Part shown: piece after piece, positions 15,840-23,963 of the stretch | Numbering within the stretch: the stretch's first letter is position 1 | How the letters are laid out: the number at the start of each line of letters is the position of its first letter | Assembly (NCBI RefSeq): GCF_013178945.1 | Contig: NZ_JABFDM010000007.1 | Coordinates: 186,001-250,000 of the forward strand | DNA from: Bradyrhizobium aeschynomenes | GTDB taxonomy: Bacteria > Pseudomonadota > Alphaproteobacteria > Rhizobiales > Xanthobacteraceae | Direction of reading: 5' to 3' | Length of the DNA stretch: 64,000 nucleotides | Program-made: the position numbers and the translations under genes | The notes under the pieces: generated by a model | Database searches by the model: none | The model's input: only the letters and a program-made list of their open reading frames with translations | Told to the model about the DNA's origin: nothing

Positions 15840-17708
15840 ATGGACGGGACGGCAGCGAAGATGTTGGAGAAGCCGGCATTCCGCAAGGTCAATTGGCTGG
15901 CGCGCGACATCGACGTCGACCGGCGTGATGACGGCGTGATCGTCATCAAGTCGCGCATTCCGCTGCAGGCCTATGAGCCGCATCTCGCCGCGCCGCTCGC
16001 CCGCTGGGCCAAGGAGGCGCCGACGCGAACCTGGCTCGCGCAGCGCACCGGCCCGGAGCGGCAGTGGCGCAAGCTGTCCTATGCGGAGGCCAAGCGCACC
16101 GTCGACGGACTGACGCAAGGCCTGCTCAATCTGAAGCTCGACGGCCGTCCGGTCGCGATCCTCTCCGGCAATTCCATCGAGCATGCGCTGATGACGTTCG
16201 CCGCGATGCAGGCGCGCTCCCCGGCGGCGCCGGTGTCGCCGGCCTATTCGCTGATGAGCCACGATCATCTCAAGCTGAAATATCTGTTCGGCCTGGTGAA
16301 GCCCGGCGTCGTGATGGTGCAGGATGGGCCGACGTTCGAGAAGGCGCTCAAAGCGCTCGATCTCGACGGCGTCACCGTCGTTCACGTCGCGCGTCCCTGC
16401 GAGGGCGTTCCGAGCGTCAGCTTCGCCGATCTCGCTGCTACGCCCATCACCAGCGACGTTGATGCCTCCATCGCGCAGATCACGCCCGACACCGTGGGCA
16501 AGCTGCTGTTCACGTCCGGCTCCACCGGCATGCCCAAGGCGGTCATCAACACCCAGCGGATGATGTGCGCCAATGCGGCGATGATGATGCAGACGCGGCC
16601 GCGTGCGCCGGATGCGCCGGTCTCCACGGTCCTGGATTGGATGCCGTGGAATCACACGATGGGCGGCAATGCGGCGTTCAATCCGCTGCTGATCGATGGC
16701 GGCACGCTGTATATCGACGACGGTCGGCCGATGCCCGGGATGTTCGAGGAGAGCCTCCGCAACCTGCGCGAGGTGTCGCCGACCTACTACGCCAACGTCC
16801 CCGCCGGCTATGCCGCGCTGGCGGCGGCGATGGAGAAGGACGATGCGCTGTGTCGCTCCTTCTTCAAGGATCTGGGCATCATGGCCTATGGCGGCGCGCG
16901 GCTGCCGGACGATCTCTACGAGCGCATGCAGGCGCTGGCGGTGAAGACCACCGGCGAGCGCATCGTGTTCTACACCGGCTGGGGCTCGACCGAGACCGCG
17001 CCGACCTCGACCGGCACCTATTGGAACACCGAGCGCGTCGGCCTGATCGGCCTGCCGTTCCCCGGCGTCGAGCTGAAGATGGTCCCGACCGGCGACAAAT
17101 ACGAGCTGCGGCTGCGCGGCGTCAACGTGATGCCCGGCTATTTCGGCCAGCCCGAGCTGACCAGGAAGGCGTTCGACGACGAAGGCTTCTACTGCATCGG
17201 CGACGCCGGCGTGTTCGTCGATCCCAATGATCCCGTGCAGGGCATCATCTTCGCCGGACGCGTGGTCGAGGATTTCAAGCTGACCACCGGCACCTTCGTC
17301 CATGTCGGTTCGCTGCGCACCGATGCGATCGCAGCGGCGACGCCGGCGATCCACGATGCGCTCGTGGCGGGGCAGGACCGCGAATACATCGGCCTGCTCG
17401 CCTGGCCCAATCTGCACGCCTGCCGCCAGCTGGTCGGCAATCCCGAAGCGACGTTCGAGGATGTGGTGAAGCATCCGGCCGTTATCGATTGCGTCCGCCG
17501 TGGCATCGCGGCTCATAATAAAGAGTGCGAAGGCGCGACCAGCCGGCGCATCGGCCGCGCCATGCTGATGGTCGAGCCGCCGTCGATCGACGGCCACGAG
17601 CTGACCGACAAGGGCTACATCAACCAGCGCGCCGGCCTGGAGCGCCGCGCCGCGCTGGTCGAGCGGCTCTATGCCGCGACGCCCGACAGCGACGTGATCG
17701 TGCTGTGA
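15840..17708 (+). CDS. Feruloyl-CoA synthase-like aryl-CoA ligase
   Basis: 622 residues. The ATP P-loop TSGSTGMPKAVINTQRMM (about residue 222) has the KAVINTQRM form seen in feruloyl-CoA synthases. Further core motifs are GWGSTETAPTSTGTYW (about 380) and VMPGYFGQPELTRKAFDDEG, with the hinge in GRVVEDFKLTTGTFV. It activates a carboxylic acid, most likely a hydroxycinnamate, to its CoA ester. It starts 41 bp after the crotonase gene. Its closest relative in this window is the 633-residue ligase at 39676, so the bacterium has two such enzymes. The exact acid is unknown. Confidence 0.87.
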   Translation: MDGTAAKMLEKPAFRKVNWLARDIDVDRRDDGVIVIKSRIPLQAYEPHLAAPLARWAKEAPTRTWLAQRTGPERQWRKLSYAEAKRTVDGLTQGLLNLKLDGRPVAILSGNSIEHALMTFAAMQARSPAAPVSPAYSLMSHDHLKLKYLFGLVKPGVVMVQDGPTFEKALKALDLDGVTVVHVARPCEGVPSVSFADLAATPITSDVDASIAQITPDTVGKLLFTSGSTGMPKAVINTQRMMCANAAMMMQTRPRAPDAPVSTVLDWMPWNHTMGGNAAFNPLLIDGGTLYIDDGRPMPGMFEESLRNLREVSPTYYANVPAGYAALAAAMEKDDALCRSFFKDLGIMAYGGARLPDDLYERMQALAVKTTGERIVFYTGWGSTETAPTSTGTYWNTERVGLIGLPFPGVELKMVPTGDKYELRLRGVNVMPGYFGQPELTRKAFDDEGFYCIGDAGVFVDPNDPVQGIIFAGRVVEDFKLTTGTFVHVGSLRTDAIAAATPAIHDALVAGQDREYIGLLAWPNLHACRQLVGNPEATFEDVVKHPAVIDCVRRGIAAHNKECEGATSRRIGRAMLMVEPPSIDGHELTDKGYINQRAGLERRAALVERLYAATPDSDVIVL

Positions 17709-17730
17709 TGAGACCCGTCTCTTCCCACTC

Positions 17731-17828
17731 GTCATTCCGGGATGCGTGCGAAGCACGCAGGCCCGGAATCCATAACCCCGATCGGGCGTATGGATTCCGG
17801 GCTCGCGCTCCGCGCGCCCCGGAATGAC
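17731..17828. repeat. Palindromic intergenic repeat, family B (GTCATTCCGGG...CCCGGAATGAC), copy 1
   Basis: GTCATTCCGGGATGCGTGCG at the left pairs with CGCGCGCCCCGGAATGAC at the right, around GGCCCGGAATCC / GGATTCCGGGC. Four further copies of 94-104 bp lie at 20393, 38075, 42395 and 62039. It sits between the ligase and dehydrogenase genes of one transcription unit. Confidence 0.87.
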
Positions 17829-17865
17829 GGCGAATTTGACCTGATTTCAAAGGCGAGTGACATCC

Positions 17866-18993
17866 ATGAACTTCGATTTCTCCGACGATCAGAAACAGCT
17901 GCGGGACCAGGCGCGGAAATTCCTCGCCGAGAAGTGCCCGCCGAAAGCCGTGCGCGTCGTGCTCGACGGCAAGGAGACCTATGACCGCGCGCTGTGGAAG
18001 GGCTTTGCCGACATGGGCTTTCTCGGCGTCGCCATCCCCGAGGAATATGGCGGGGCGGGCGCAGGCCACCTCGAACTCTGCGTGATCGCAGAAGAAGTCG
18101 GCCGTGCGCTGGCGCCGGTGCCGTTCTCCTCGACGGTGTATCTCGCCGCGGAAGCGCTGATGCTGGCCGGCAGCGATGCGCAGAAGCAGGTCTGGCTGCC
18201 GAAGATCGCGAGCGGCGAGACGATCGGCACGCTCGCGCTGTTCGAGGGCACCGGCAATCCGTCGCCGAAGGCGATCAAGCTCGAAGCTAGCAATGGCGTG
18301 CTCAACGGCACCAAGAAGCCGGTCGCCGACGGCGCGATCGCCGATCTCATCATCGTCGCCGCGCGCACCGCATCGACCGGACGCGACAGCGACATCTCGC
18401 TGTTCCTGGTCGACGCCAAGGCCGGCGGCGTCGAGGCCAAGGCGCTGACCAATCTCGATCCGACCCGCGGCCAGGCCGAGCTCACCTTTGCGAATTGCAA
18501 GGCCGAGCCGCTCGGCGCCGCCGGCGAGGGCTGGAGCATCATCAGCCAGGTGCTCGACCGCGCCGCGGTGCTGACCGCATTCGAGCAGGTCGGCGGCTCC
18601 GATCGCGCCCTGGAGATGGGTCGTGACTACGCGCTCGACCGCATCGCCTTCGGCCGGCCGATCGGTTCGTTCCAGGCGGTCAAGCACATGCTGGCCGACA
18701 TGTACGTCTCGGCGACGCTGGCGCGTTCCAACGCCTATTACGGCGCCTGGGCGCTCTCGACCAACGCGCCGGAATTGCCGGAGGCTGCGGCTTCGGCGCG
18801 CATCAGCGCGACGCAGGCCTATCAGCACTGCGGCAAGAACAACATCCAGGTCCATGGCGGCATGGGTTTTACCTGGGAGTTCGACTGCCACATGTATTAC
18901 CGCCGCGCCAACGCACTCGCGCTCGGCCTCGGCAGCCTGTCGTACTGGGAGGACCAGCTGATCGACCGCATGCGCAAGCGCAACGCGGCGTGA
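17866..18993 (+). CDS. Acyl-CoA dehydrogenase family protein, subunit lacking the usual catalytic Glu
   Basis: 375 residues from MNFDFSDDQKQLRDQARKFL; a GTG three codons upstream is possible. It has the acyl-CoA dehydrogenase fold with the VHGGMGFTWEFDCHMYYRRA signature near the C-terminus. The usual EGT catalytic-base motif after that signature is replaced by ALALGLGS, and the alternative base position used by isovaleryl-CoA dehydrogenase carries Asp231 (LDRAAVLTA). It may therefore be the non-catalytic half of a heteromeric enzyme, as known for the ChsE and related FadE pairs of actinobacteria. The two following genes encode fuller partners. The pairing is inference. Confidence 0.85.
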   Translation: MNFDFSDDQKQLRDQARKFLAEKCPPKAVRVVLDGKETYDRALWKGFADMGFLGVAIPEEYGGAGAGHLELCVIAEEVGRALAPVPFSSTVYLAAEALMLAGSDAQKQVWLPKIASGETIGTLALFEGTGNPSPKAIKLEASNGVLNGTKKPVADGAIADLIIVAARTASTGRDSDISLFLVDAKAGGVEAKALTNLDPTRGQAELTFANCKAEPLGAAGEGWSIISQVLDRAAVLTAFEQVGGSDRALEMGRDYALDRIAFGRPIGSFQAVKHMLADMYVSATLARSNAYYGAWALSTNAPELPEAAASARISATQAYQHCGKNNIQVHGGMGFTWEFDCHMYYRRANALALGLGSLSYWEDQLIDRMRKRNAA

Positions 18994-19013
18994 GCTAAGC
19001 TTGAATGTGCCGT

Positions 19014-19096
19014 CGTCATTGCGAGGAGCCGAAGGCGACGAAGCAATCCAGAATCTTCGTTTGGCACTGGATTGCTTCGCTTCGCTCGCAATGACG
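19014..19096. repeat. Palindromic intergenic repeat, family E (GTCATTGCGAG...CTCGCAATGAC)
   Basis: CGTCATTGCGAGGAGCCGAA and GAAGCAATCCA at the left are mirrored by TGGATTGCTTCGCTTCG and CTCGCAATGACG at the right. This form of repeat is common between genes in many alphaproteobacteria. One copy was seen here, filling the gap between two acyl-CoA dehydrogenase genes. Confidence 0.85.
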
Positions 19097-19142
19097 ATGT
19101 GGAAACTGACGGGTCAATTGCTACAACAGCAGGGTTTAGACC

Positions 19143-20387
19143 ATGAACTTCGATGACACCCCGCAAGAGGCTGCGTTTCGCGCCGAGGCGCGTGCGTGGA
19201 TATCAGCCAACGCGCCCAAGCAATACGAGGACGAACTGCGCGCGTCCTCGCTCGGTCGCACCGCGCTGAAGAACGCCAACATTCTCGAGGTCGCAAAAGC
19301 CTGGCAGAAGAAGAAGGCCGACGCCGGCTGGGCCTGCCTGCACTGGCCGAAGGAATATGGCGGCCGCGGCGCCTCGCCGATCGAGCGCGTGATCTGGCAG
19401 CAGGAGGAGGGGCCGTTCGGCAAGCTCTCGGCGATGTTCATCATCGGCCACGGCATGTGCGGGCCGACGGTGATGGCCTACGCCTCCGAGGAGCATAAGC
19501 GGCAATACCTGCCGCCGCTCGCCTCGGGCGAGAAGGTGTGGTGCCAGCTGTTCTCCGAGCCCGCCGGCGGTTCGGATGTCGCCGGCCTGCGCACCCGCGC
19601 CGAGAAGCGCGGCGACGAGTGGGTAATCAACGGCCAGAAGATCTGGACCTCGGGCGCGCACTACTCCGACTACGGCATCCTGCTGACGCGAACGGATCCC
19701 ACCGTGCCGAAGCACAAGGGCCTCACCATGTTCTTCCTGGACATGAAGAGCCCCGGCGTCGAGGTCCGTCCGATCAAGCAGGCCAGCGGTCACTCGGATT
19801 TCAACGAGGTCTATTTCACCGATGTCGTGATCCCGGATTCGCAGCGGCTCGGTACCGTCAATGACGGCTGGAACGTCGCGCTCACGACGCTGATGAACGA
19901 GCGCATGTCGATCGGCGCGGGTGTTGCCACCGGCTTCCCCGAGCTGTTCGATTTCTGCTCCAGCCTGATGCTGGACGATGGTCCGGCGATCGAGGACCGC
20001 AACGTCCGCTCCAAGCTGGCGAACTGGGCGGTGAAGGCGAGCGGGCTGAAATACACCAGCATGCGCGCCATCTCGGCGCTGTCGAAGGGCGAGCGTCCCG
20101 GACCGGAGAACTCGATCGGCAAGCTGGTCGCGGGTTCGATGGTGCAGGACGTCGCGAGCTACGCGCTCGACCTGCAGGGCGCAGCCGGCGTGCTCAGCGG
20201 GCCCGAGGCGGAGTTCGCCGGGCGGTTCCAGGCGATGCTGCTGCGTGCCCCCGGCACCCGCGTCGAAGGCGGCACCGACGAGATCATGCGCAACATCATC
20301 GCCGAGCGCGTGCTCGGCCTGCCCGGCGACATCCGGGTCGACAAGGACCTGCCGTTCAACCAGGTCCCGACCAAGGGACGGGCGTAG
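19143..20387 (+). CDS. Acyl-CoA dehydrogenase, tandem paralogue 1
   Basis: 414 residues. FAD and substrate motifs include QLFSEPAGGSDVAGL (about 135-149) and KIWTSGAHYSDYG (about 166-178). The C-terminal signature reads EGGTDEIMRNIIAERVLGLP, with Gly where medium-chain enzymes have the catalytic Glu. Glu253 in LMNERMSIGAG sits where isovaleryl-CoA dehydrogenase keeps its base, so the protein is likely active. It introduces a double bond in an acyl-CoA, passing electrons to ETF. It is nearly the same length and sequence as the next gene, a clear tandem duplication. A branched or aryl-propionyl-CoA substrate fits the context. Confidence 0.9.
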   Translation: MNFDDTPQEAAFRAEARAWISANAPKQYEDELRASSLGRTALKNANILEVAKAWQKKKADAGWACLHWPKEYGGRGASPIERVIWQQEEGPFGKLSAMFIIGHGMCGPTVMAYASEEHKRQYLPPLASGEKVWCQLFSEPAGGSDVAGLRTRAEKRGDEWVINGQKIWTSGAHYSDYGILLTRTDPTVPKHKGLTMFFLDMKSPGVEVRPIKQASGHSDFNEVYFTDVVIPDSQRLGTVNDGWNVALTTLMNERMSIGAGVATGFPELFDFCSSLMLDDGPAIEDRNVRSKLANWAVKASGLKYTSMRAISALSKGERPGPENSIGKLVAGSMVQDVASYALDLQGAAGVLSGPEAEFAGRFQAMLLRAPGTRVEGGTDEIMRNIIAERVLGLPGDIRVDKDLPFNQVPTKGRA

Positions 20388-20392
20388 TTGCT

Positions 20393-20486
20393 GTCATTCC
20401 GGGGCGCCGCGAAACGCGGCGAACCCGGAATCTGGAGCTGATCATGTCGAGATTCCGGGTTCGCGCTGCGCGCGCCCCGGAATGAC
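20393..20486. repeat. Palindromic intergenic repeat, family B, copy 2
   Basis: GTCATTCCGGGGCGCCGCGA at the left mirrors GCGCGCGCCCCGGAATGAC at the right. It starts 6 bp after the stop codon of the first tandem dehydrogenase gene and ends 20 bp before the next start, so it forms almost the whole spacer. Confidence 0.87.
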
Positions 20487-20506
20487 GAACGGGAAAGAGA
20501 GCGACC

Positions 20507-21754
20507 ATGAACTTCGACGACACCCCGCAGGAAGCCGCCTTTCGCGAGACCGCGCGCGCCTGGGTCGCGGCCAACGCGCCGAAGGAGCTGGAGGATGAGC
20601 TTGCGAGCTCCTCCCTCGGGCGCATCCGGCTGAAGCACGCCGACATCGTCGAGGTCGGCAAGGCCTGGCAGAAGAAGAAGTCCGATGCCGGCTGGGCCTG
20701 TTTGCACTGGCCGAAGGAGTATGGCGGCCGCGGCGCGACGCCGATCGAGCGTGTGATCTGGCAGCAGGAGGAGGGCGTCTACGGCAAGCTGACGCAGCCG
20801 TTCCAGATCGGCGAAGGCATGTGCGGGCCCACCGTGATGGCCTATGGCAGCGAGGAGCACAAGCGGCGCTATCTGCCGAAGCTCGCCTCCGGCGAGGAGA
20901 TCTGGTGCCAGCTGTTCTCCGAGCCCGCCGGCGGCTCGGATGTCGCGGGCCTGCGCACCCGCGCCGAGAAGCGCGGCGACGACTGGGTCATCAACGGCCA
21001 GAAGATCTGGACCTCCGGCGCGCACTACTCGGACTACGGCCTTTTGATCACGCGCACGGATCCCAATGTGCCGAAGCACAAGGGTCTCACGATGTTCTTC
21101 CTGGACATGAAGAGCCCGGGTGTCGAGGTCCGCCCGATCAAGCAGGCCAACGGCATGCAGGAGTTCAACGAGGTCTATTTCACCGATGTCGTGATCCCAG
21201 ACTCCCAGCGGCTCGGCGCGGTCGGCGACGGCTGGAACGTGTCGCTGACGACCTTGATGAACGAGCGCATGTCGATCGGCGCGCGGCTCGCCACCGGCTT
21301 CCCGGAGATGTTCGAGTTCTGCGCCAACCTGATGACGGAGAATGGTCTTGCGATCGATGACCGTGCCACGCGTTCGAAGCTGGCCTCCTGGGCGGTGAAG
21401 GCCAGCGGGCTGAAGTACACGAGCTACCGCGCGATCTCGGCGCTGTCCAAGGGCGACCGTCCCGGACCGGAGAATTCGATCGGCAAACTCGTCGCCGGCG
21501 TCATGCTGCAGGACATCGCGACCTATGCGATGGACCTCGAAGGCGCCGCCGGTGTGCTCACCGGCGCGGACGAGGCGGAGACGCAGGGCCAGTTTCAGCA
21601 GATGCTGCTGACCTCGCCCTCGATGCGCATCGCCGGCGGGACCGACGAGATCCTGCGCAACATCATCGCCGAGCGCGTGCTCGGCCTGCCCGGCGACATC
21701 CGGGTCGACAAGGACGTGCCGTTCAACAAGGTGCCGACCAAGGGGCGGACTTAA
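20507..21754 (+). CDS. Acyl-CoA dehydrogenase, tandem paralogue 2
   Basis: 415 residues, colinear with the preceding gene from MNFDDTPQEAAFR to VPTKGR. It keeps Glu253 in LMNERMSIGARL as the likely base and has GGTDEILRNIIAERVLGLP at the C-terminus. Differences cluster around residues 94-103 (KLTQPFQIGE versus KLSAMFIIGH), 214-219 and 367-385, which could alter acyl specificity. Together with the 375-residue dehydrogenase upstream it may form a heteromer, or the two paralogues may take different chain lengths. Its start has GGGAAAGAG upstream. Confidence 0.9.
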   Translation: MNFDDTPQEAAFRETARAWVAANAPKELEDELASSSLGRIRLKHADIVEVGKAWQKKKSDAGWACLHWPKEYGGRGATPIERVIWQQEEGVYGKLTQPFQIGEGMCGPTVMAYGSEEHKRRYLPKLASGEEIWCQLFSEPAGGSDVAGLRTRAEKRGDDWVINGQKIWTSGAHYSDYGLLITRTDPNVPKHKGLTMFFLDMKSPGVEVRPIKQANGMQEFNEVYFTDVVIPDSQRLGAVGDGWNVSLTTLMNERMSIGARLATGFPEMFEFCANLMTENGLAIDDRATRSKLASWAVKASGLKYTSYRAISALSKGDRPGPENSIGKLVAGVMLQDIATYAMDLEGAAGVLTGADEAETQGQFQQMLLTSPSMRIAGGTDEILRNIIAERVLGLPGDIRVDKDVPFNKVPTKGRT

Positions 21755-21842
21755 ACCCTCATTCCAAGGAGCTGCGCAGCAGCGTCCGCTGCGCGCCTCC
21801 GCGCCGTGAAGAGCGAGATCGGTCGAGACGAGAGCCAGTCAA

Positions 21843-22547
21843 ATGGAAGCAAGCGCTGCAGTCGTAGAGAGAGACCCTATCACCGTCCTCGAATCCCTGA
21901 TGGCCGCGCGCTTCTCCTGCCGCAGCTTCCGCGCGGATCCCGTGCCCCGCGCGACGATCGAGCGCATCCTGACGGCTTCGCAGAAGACGGCATCCTGGTG
22001 CAACAGCCAGCCCTGGCGGGTGGAGATCACATCCGGCGCCGCGACCGAGGCCTTTCGGAAACTGATGTATGCGGCCGCCTCGAGCGGCAAGCCTTCCTCA
22101 GGCGACTTCCCGTTTCCGCGCGAATACAAGGGCGTCTATCTGGAGCGGCGGCGCGAGAGCGGCTTCCAGCTCTACAACGCCCTCGGCATCGCACGCGGCG
22201 ACAAGGCCGGCTATGCGCGGCAGGCGCTGGAGAACTACAACTTCTTCGGCGCGCCGCATGTCGCGATCATCCACAGCGACGAGGCTCTCGGCACCTACGG
22301 CGCGATCGATTGCGGCGGCTATGTCACGAGCTTCATGCTGGCAGCCCAGGCGCTCGGCGTCGCCACGGTGCCGCAGGCAGCGCTGGCTTTTCATTCCGAC
22401 GTGGTGCGGCACCATTTCGGCCTGGGCGACGACCGCAAGATCGTCTGCGGCATTTCGTTCGGCTATCCCGACCTCGCCCATGACGCCAACTCCTATCGCA
22501 CCAGCCGTGCCGCGCTCGCGGACACCGTCCGCTTCGTGGACGATTAG
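21843..22547 (+). CDS. Nitroreductase family flavoprotein
   Basis: 234 residues. The N-terminal FMN-binding pattern is RFSCRSFRADPVPRATIERI followed by SWCNSQPWRVEI (about residues 20-55). The C-terminal part has GVATVPQAAL and the phosphate-site region GDDRKIVCGISFGYPD (about 197-212). Family members are homodimeric NAD(P)H:FMN oxidoreductases acting on nitro compounds, quinones or enoates. It follows the third acyl-CoA dehydrogenase by 88 bp and probably ends that transcription unit. A role as a reductase of an unsaturated intermediate is possible but only inferred. Confidence 0.88.
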   Translation: MEASAAVVERDPITVLESLMAARFSCRSFRADPVPRATIERILTASQKTASWCNSQPWRVEITSGAATEAFRKLMYAAASSGKPSSGDFPFPREYKGVYLERRRESGFQLYNALGIARGDKAGYARQALENYNFFGAPHVAIIHSDEALGTYGAIDCGGYVTSFMLAAQALGVATVPQAALAFHSDVVRHHFGLGDDRKIVCGISFGYPDLAHDANSYRTSRAALADTVRFVDD

Positions 22548-23076
22548 GTGTTGTCGTCGAAAGCCAATTCGCGGAGAGCGACCGCGGACAGCTCCAGTTC
22601 CGTATTGTAGAACTCCGTCGCCCCGCGACCTCGCTCCGCCGGGCGGAAAAGGCGCTGTCGATCCGCAAATTTGTTGCACGATGTTGCGACAAAATCAGAC
22701 CATGGCCGTGGGCGGGGCAGGCTTGCGGCAACGTGAAGGCGGATCAATGTGGCGCCGCCGCGCCGCGTATGAAAGGAAAAGCCCTCTACAAATCATATCT
22801 ACAAATCAAGACCTTGGCCGTGCTCCTGGATTTACACCGCGGGCCGGAGGCGTAACGGCATGATGGAAGTCGCGCCTCGTGTTGCTAGTGGTTGCTGTCG
22901 TTCGGCTTGGGCGCGCATTTTTCCTTGAGCTCATGGGCTTCAAGCAATGATATTGACAAAATCCTCTCTAACATTTTGAGTTGCATTGCCCGAGCGTCTA
23001 CGATGCAGAATTGCAGACGCTCGATGATCTTCTCGATTGAAGGTTCAGTCACGGCTCAAAACCTGAAGTATCAGCG
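22548..23076. other. 529-bp gap without a supported gene
   Basis: This stretch is less GC-rich than its surroundings and has no ORF with convincing coding character on either strand. It holds an inverted repeat of 9-bp arms, CGAGCGTCT at 22991-22999 and AGACGCTCG at 23015-23023, enclosing a smaller TGCA-GAAT-TGCA palindrome. A TTGACA hexamer is at about 22954. The last 70 bases of the minus strand, next to the nitroreductase stop, read in frame as EFYNTELELSAVALRELAF, possibly a remnant C-terminus. Confidence 0.6.
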
Positions 23077-23262
23077 ATGGATTCCATGAACACGCCGTCC
23101 AACCTTTACGCCCTCGAGGTGGATGAGGCGACGCTCCTTGGTCACCGCCTCTTGAAGGCGTTCCACAGGCTGAGGCTGACGCGGAACCGGGAGCAGCTCA
23201 TTGCGCTGGCTGAACGGCTGGTGGAAGATGAAGAAAGATATCCGGCAGGGCCTGGCGGCTGA
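23077..23262 (+). CDS. Small ORF convergent with and overlapping luxI
   Basis: 61 codons, or 58 from the second ATG at 23086. The product is mostly one amphipathic helical stretch, LLGHRLLKAFHRLRLTRNRE and then QLIALAERLVEDEE. Such leucine-arginine helices with a LLxAF...LIALAERL pattern resemble the tail of XRE-type regulators, but there is no helix-turn-helix here. It overlaps the 3' end of luxI by 65 bp on the opposite strand. No strong ribosome site is visible. It may be a genuine small protein or a chance ORF. Confidence 0.4.
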   Translation: MDSMNTPSNLYALEVDEATLLGHRLLKAFHRLRLTRNREQLIALAERLVEDEERYPAGPGG

Positions 23263-23881
23263 CCTCTTCGAGCCCCTGCCAGGTCAGCGTCGGCCGCTTC
23301 AGGCCGATCTGCGTGCACAGTGACTTCCATGTCGTCTCGTCGCAATCGACCAGGACCGCCATCACCGCCATCCCATCCATCATGTGCGGGACGCCCAGCG
23401 GCTTAGCCTTCCAGCCGCATTTTTCGAAGCGCGGCAGCCACCATGTTTCGAGCACGATCGAGAAGCCGGTGAGCCCGATCGAGATGCCGTATTCCATGAT
23501 CGCGGTGAGCAGCAGCAGGTCGACCCGCGGCCCCGCATGCTCGCCGCGCCGCTCGGGGATCACGAAGATGCGTGACAGCTCGTAGACGTCCGGCCGTTGA
23601 ACCGGCCCGCGCAGATTGAGATAGGGAAAGATGTCGCTCATCAGCGTCGGCAGCACCGTCGGCACGGCGCGCATCGCACCGATCAGCTGGCCGTTGTCGA
23701 TGCAGAACAGATAGACGGCATCTTCGGTATCGAACTGATCGATCTCGCGTCCGTCCGGACGATCGAGGTCCATCCACTTGCGCTGCTTGACGTAAATATC
23801 GTGGCGCAGCCGGTAATATGGATCGAAATATTTCTCGTAGAGCGAGCGATTATCTTTTCGAACGACATGAATCTCAGGCAT
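23198..23881 (-). CDS. braI: Acyl-homoserine-lactone synthase, LuxI family (RpaI/BraI/BjaI group)
   Basis: 227 residues from MPEIHVVRKDN. LuxI invariant residues are in place: Arg26 (RLRHDIY), Trp36 (RKWMDLD), Glu46, Asp48 and Asp51 (GREIDQFDTED), Arg71 (GAMRAVPT), Glu101 and Arg104 (YELSRIFVIPE). The phrases RPDGREIDQFDTEDAVYL, ELSRIF and VLETWWLPR with GWKAKPLG match, from memory, RpaI of Rhodopseudomonas palustris (p-coumaroyl-HSL) and BraI of Bradyrhizobium (cinnamoyl-HSL). That group uses acyl-CoA rather than acyl-ACP as donor. It lies 82 bp after luxR on the same strand. The symbol is provisional; isovaleryl-HSL (BjaI type) is the main alternative. Confidence 0.85.
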   Translation of the reverse strand: MPEIHVVRKDNRSLYEKYFDPYYRLRHDIYVKQRKWMDLDRPDGREIDQFDTEDAVYLFCIDNGQLIGAMRAVPTVLPTLMSDIFPYLNLRGPVQRPDVYELSRIFVIPERRGEHAGPRVDLLLLTAIMEYGISIGLTGFSIVLETWWLPRFEKCGWKAKPLGVPHMMDGMAVMAVLVDCDETTWKSLCTQIGLKRPTLTWQGLEEVSRQALPDIFLHLPPAVQPAQ

Positions 23882-23963
23882 CGAAACCCCCGGTCGTCTG
23901 AAGCAACTTGGGGTTTGCAGATTGCTGATGCGCTCGAATTGATCCAGTGGAAAAAACGCCAGA

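Noticed and set aside
15795..17756. A 653-codon minus-strand frame opposite the first aryl-CoA ligase
   Set aside because: Shadow of the ligase gene, which has all adenylation motifs in the plus strand.
22544..22747. Minus-strand ORF after the nitroreductase gene ending ELELSAVALRELAFDDNT
   Set aside because: The last 25 codons look protein-like, but the rest does not, and no ribosome site is seen; at most a remnant.
23898..23920. CTGAAGCAAC...GTTTGCAG as a lux box before luxI
   Set aside because: The arms match at too few positions (about 5 of 11), so I did not call it.
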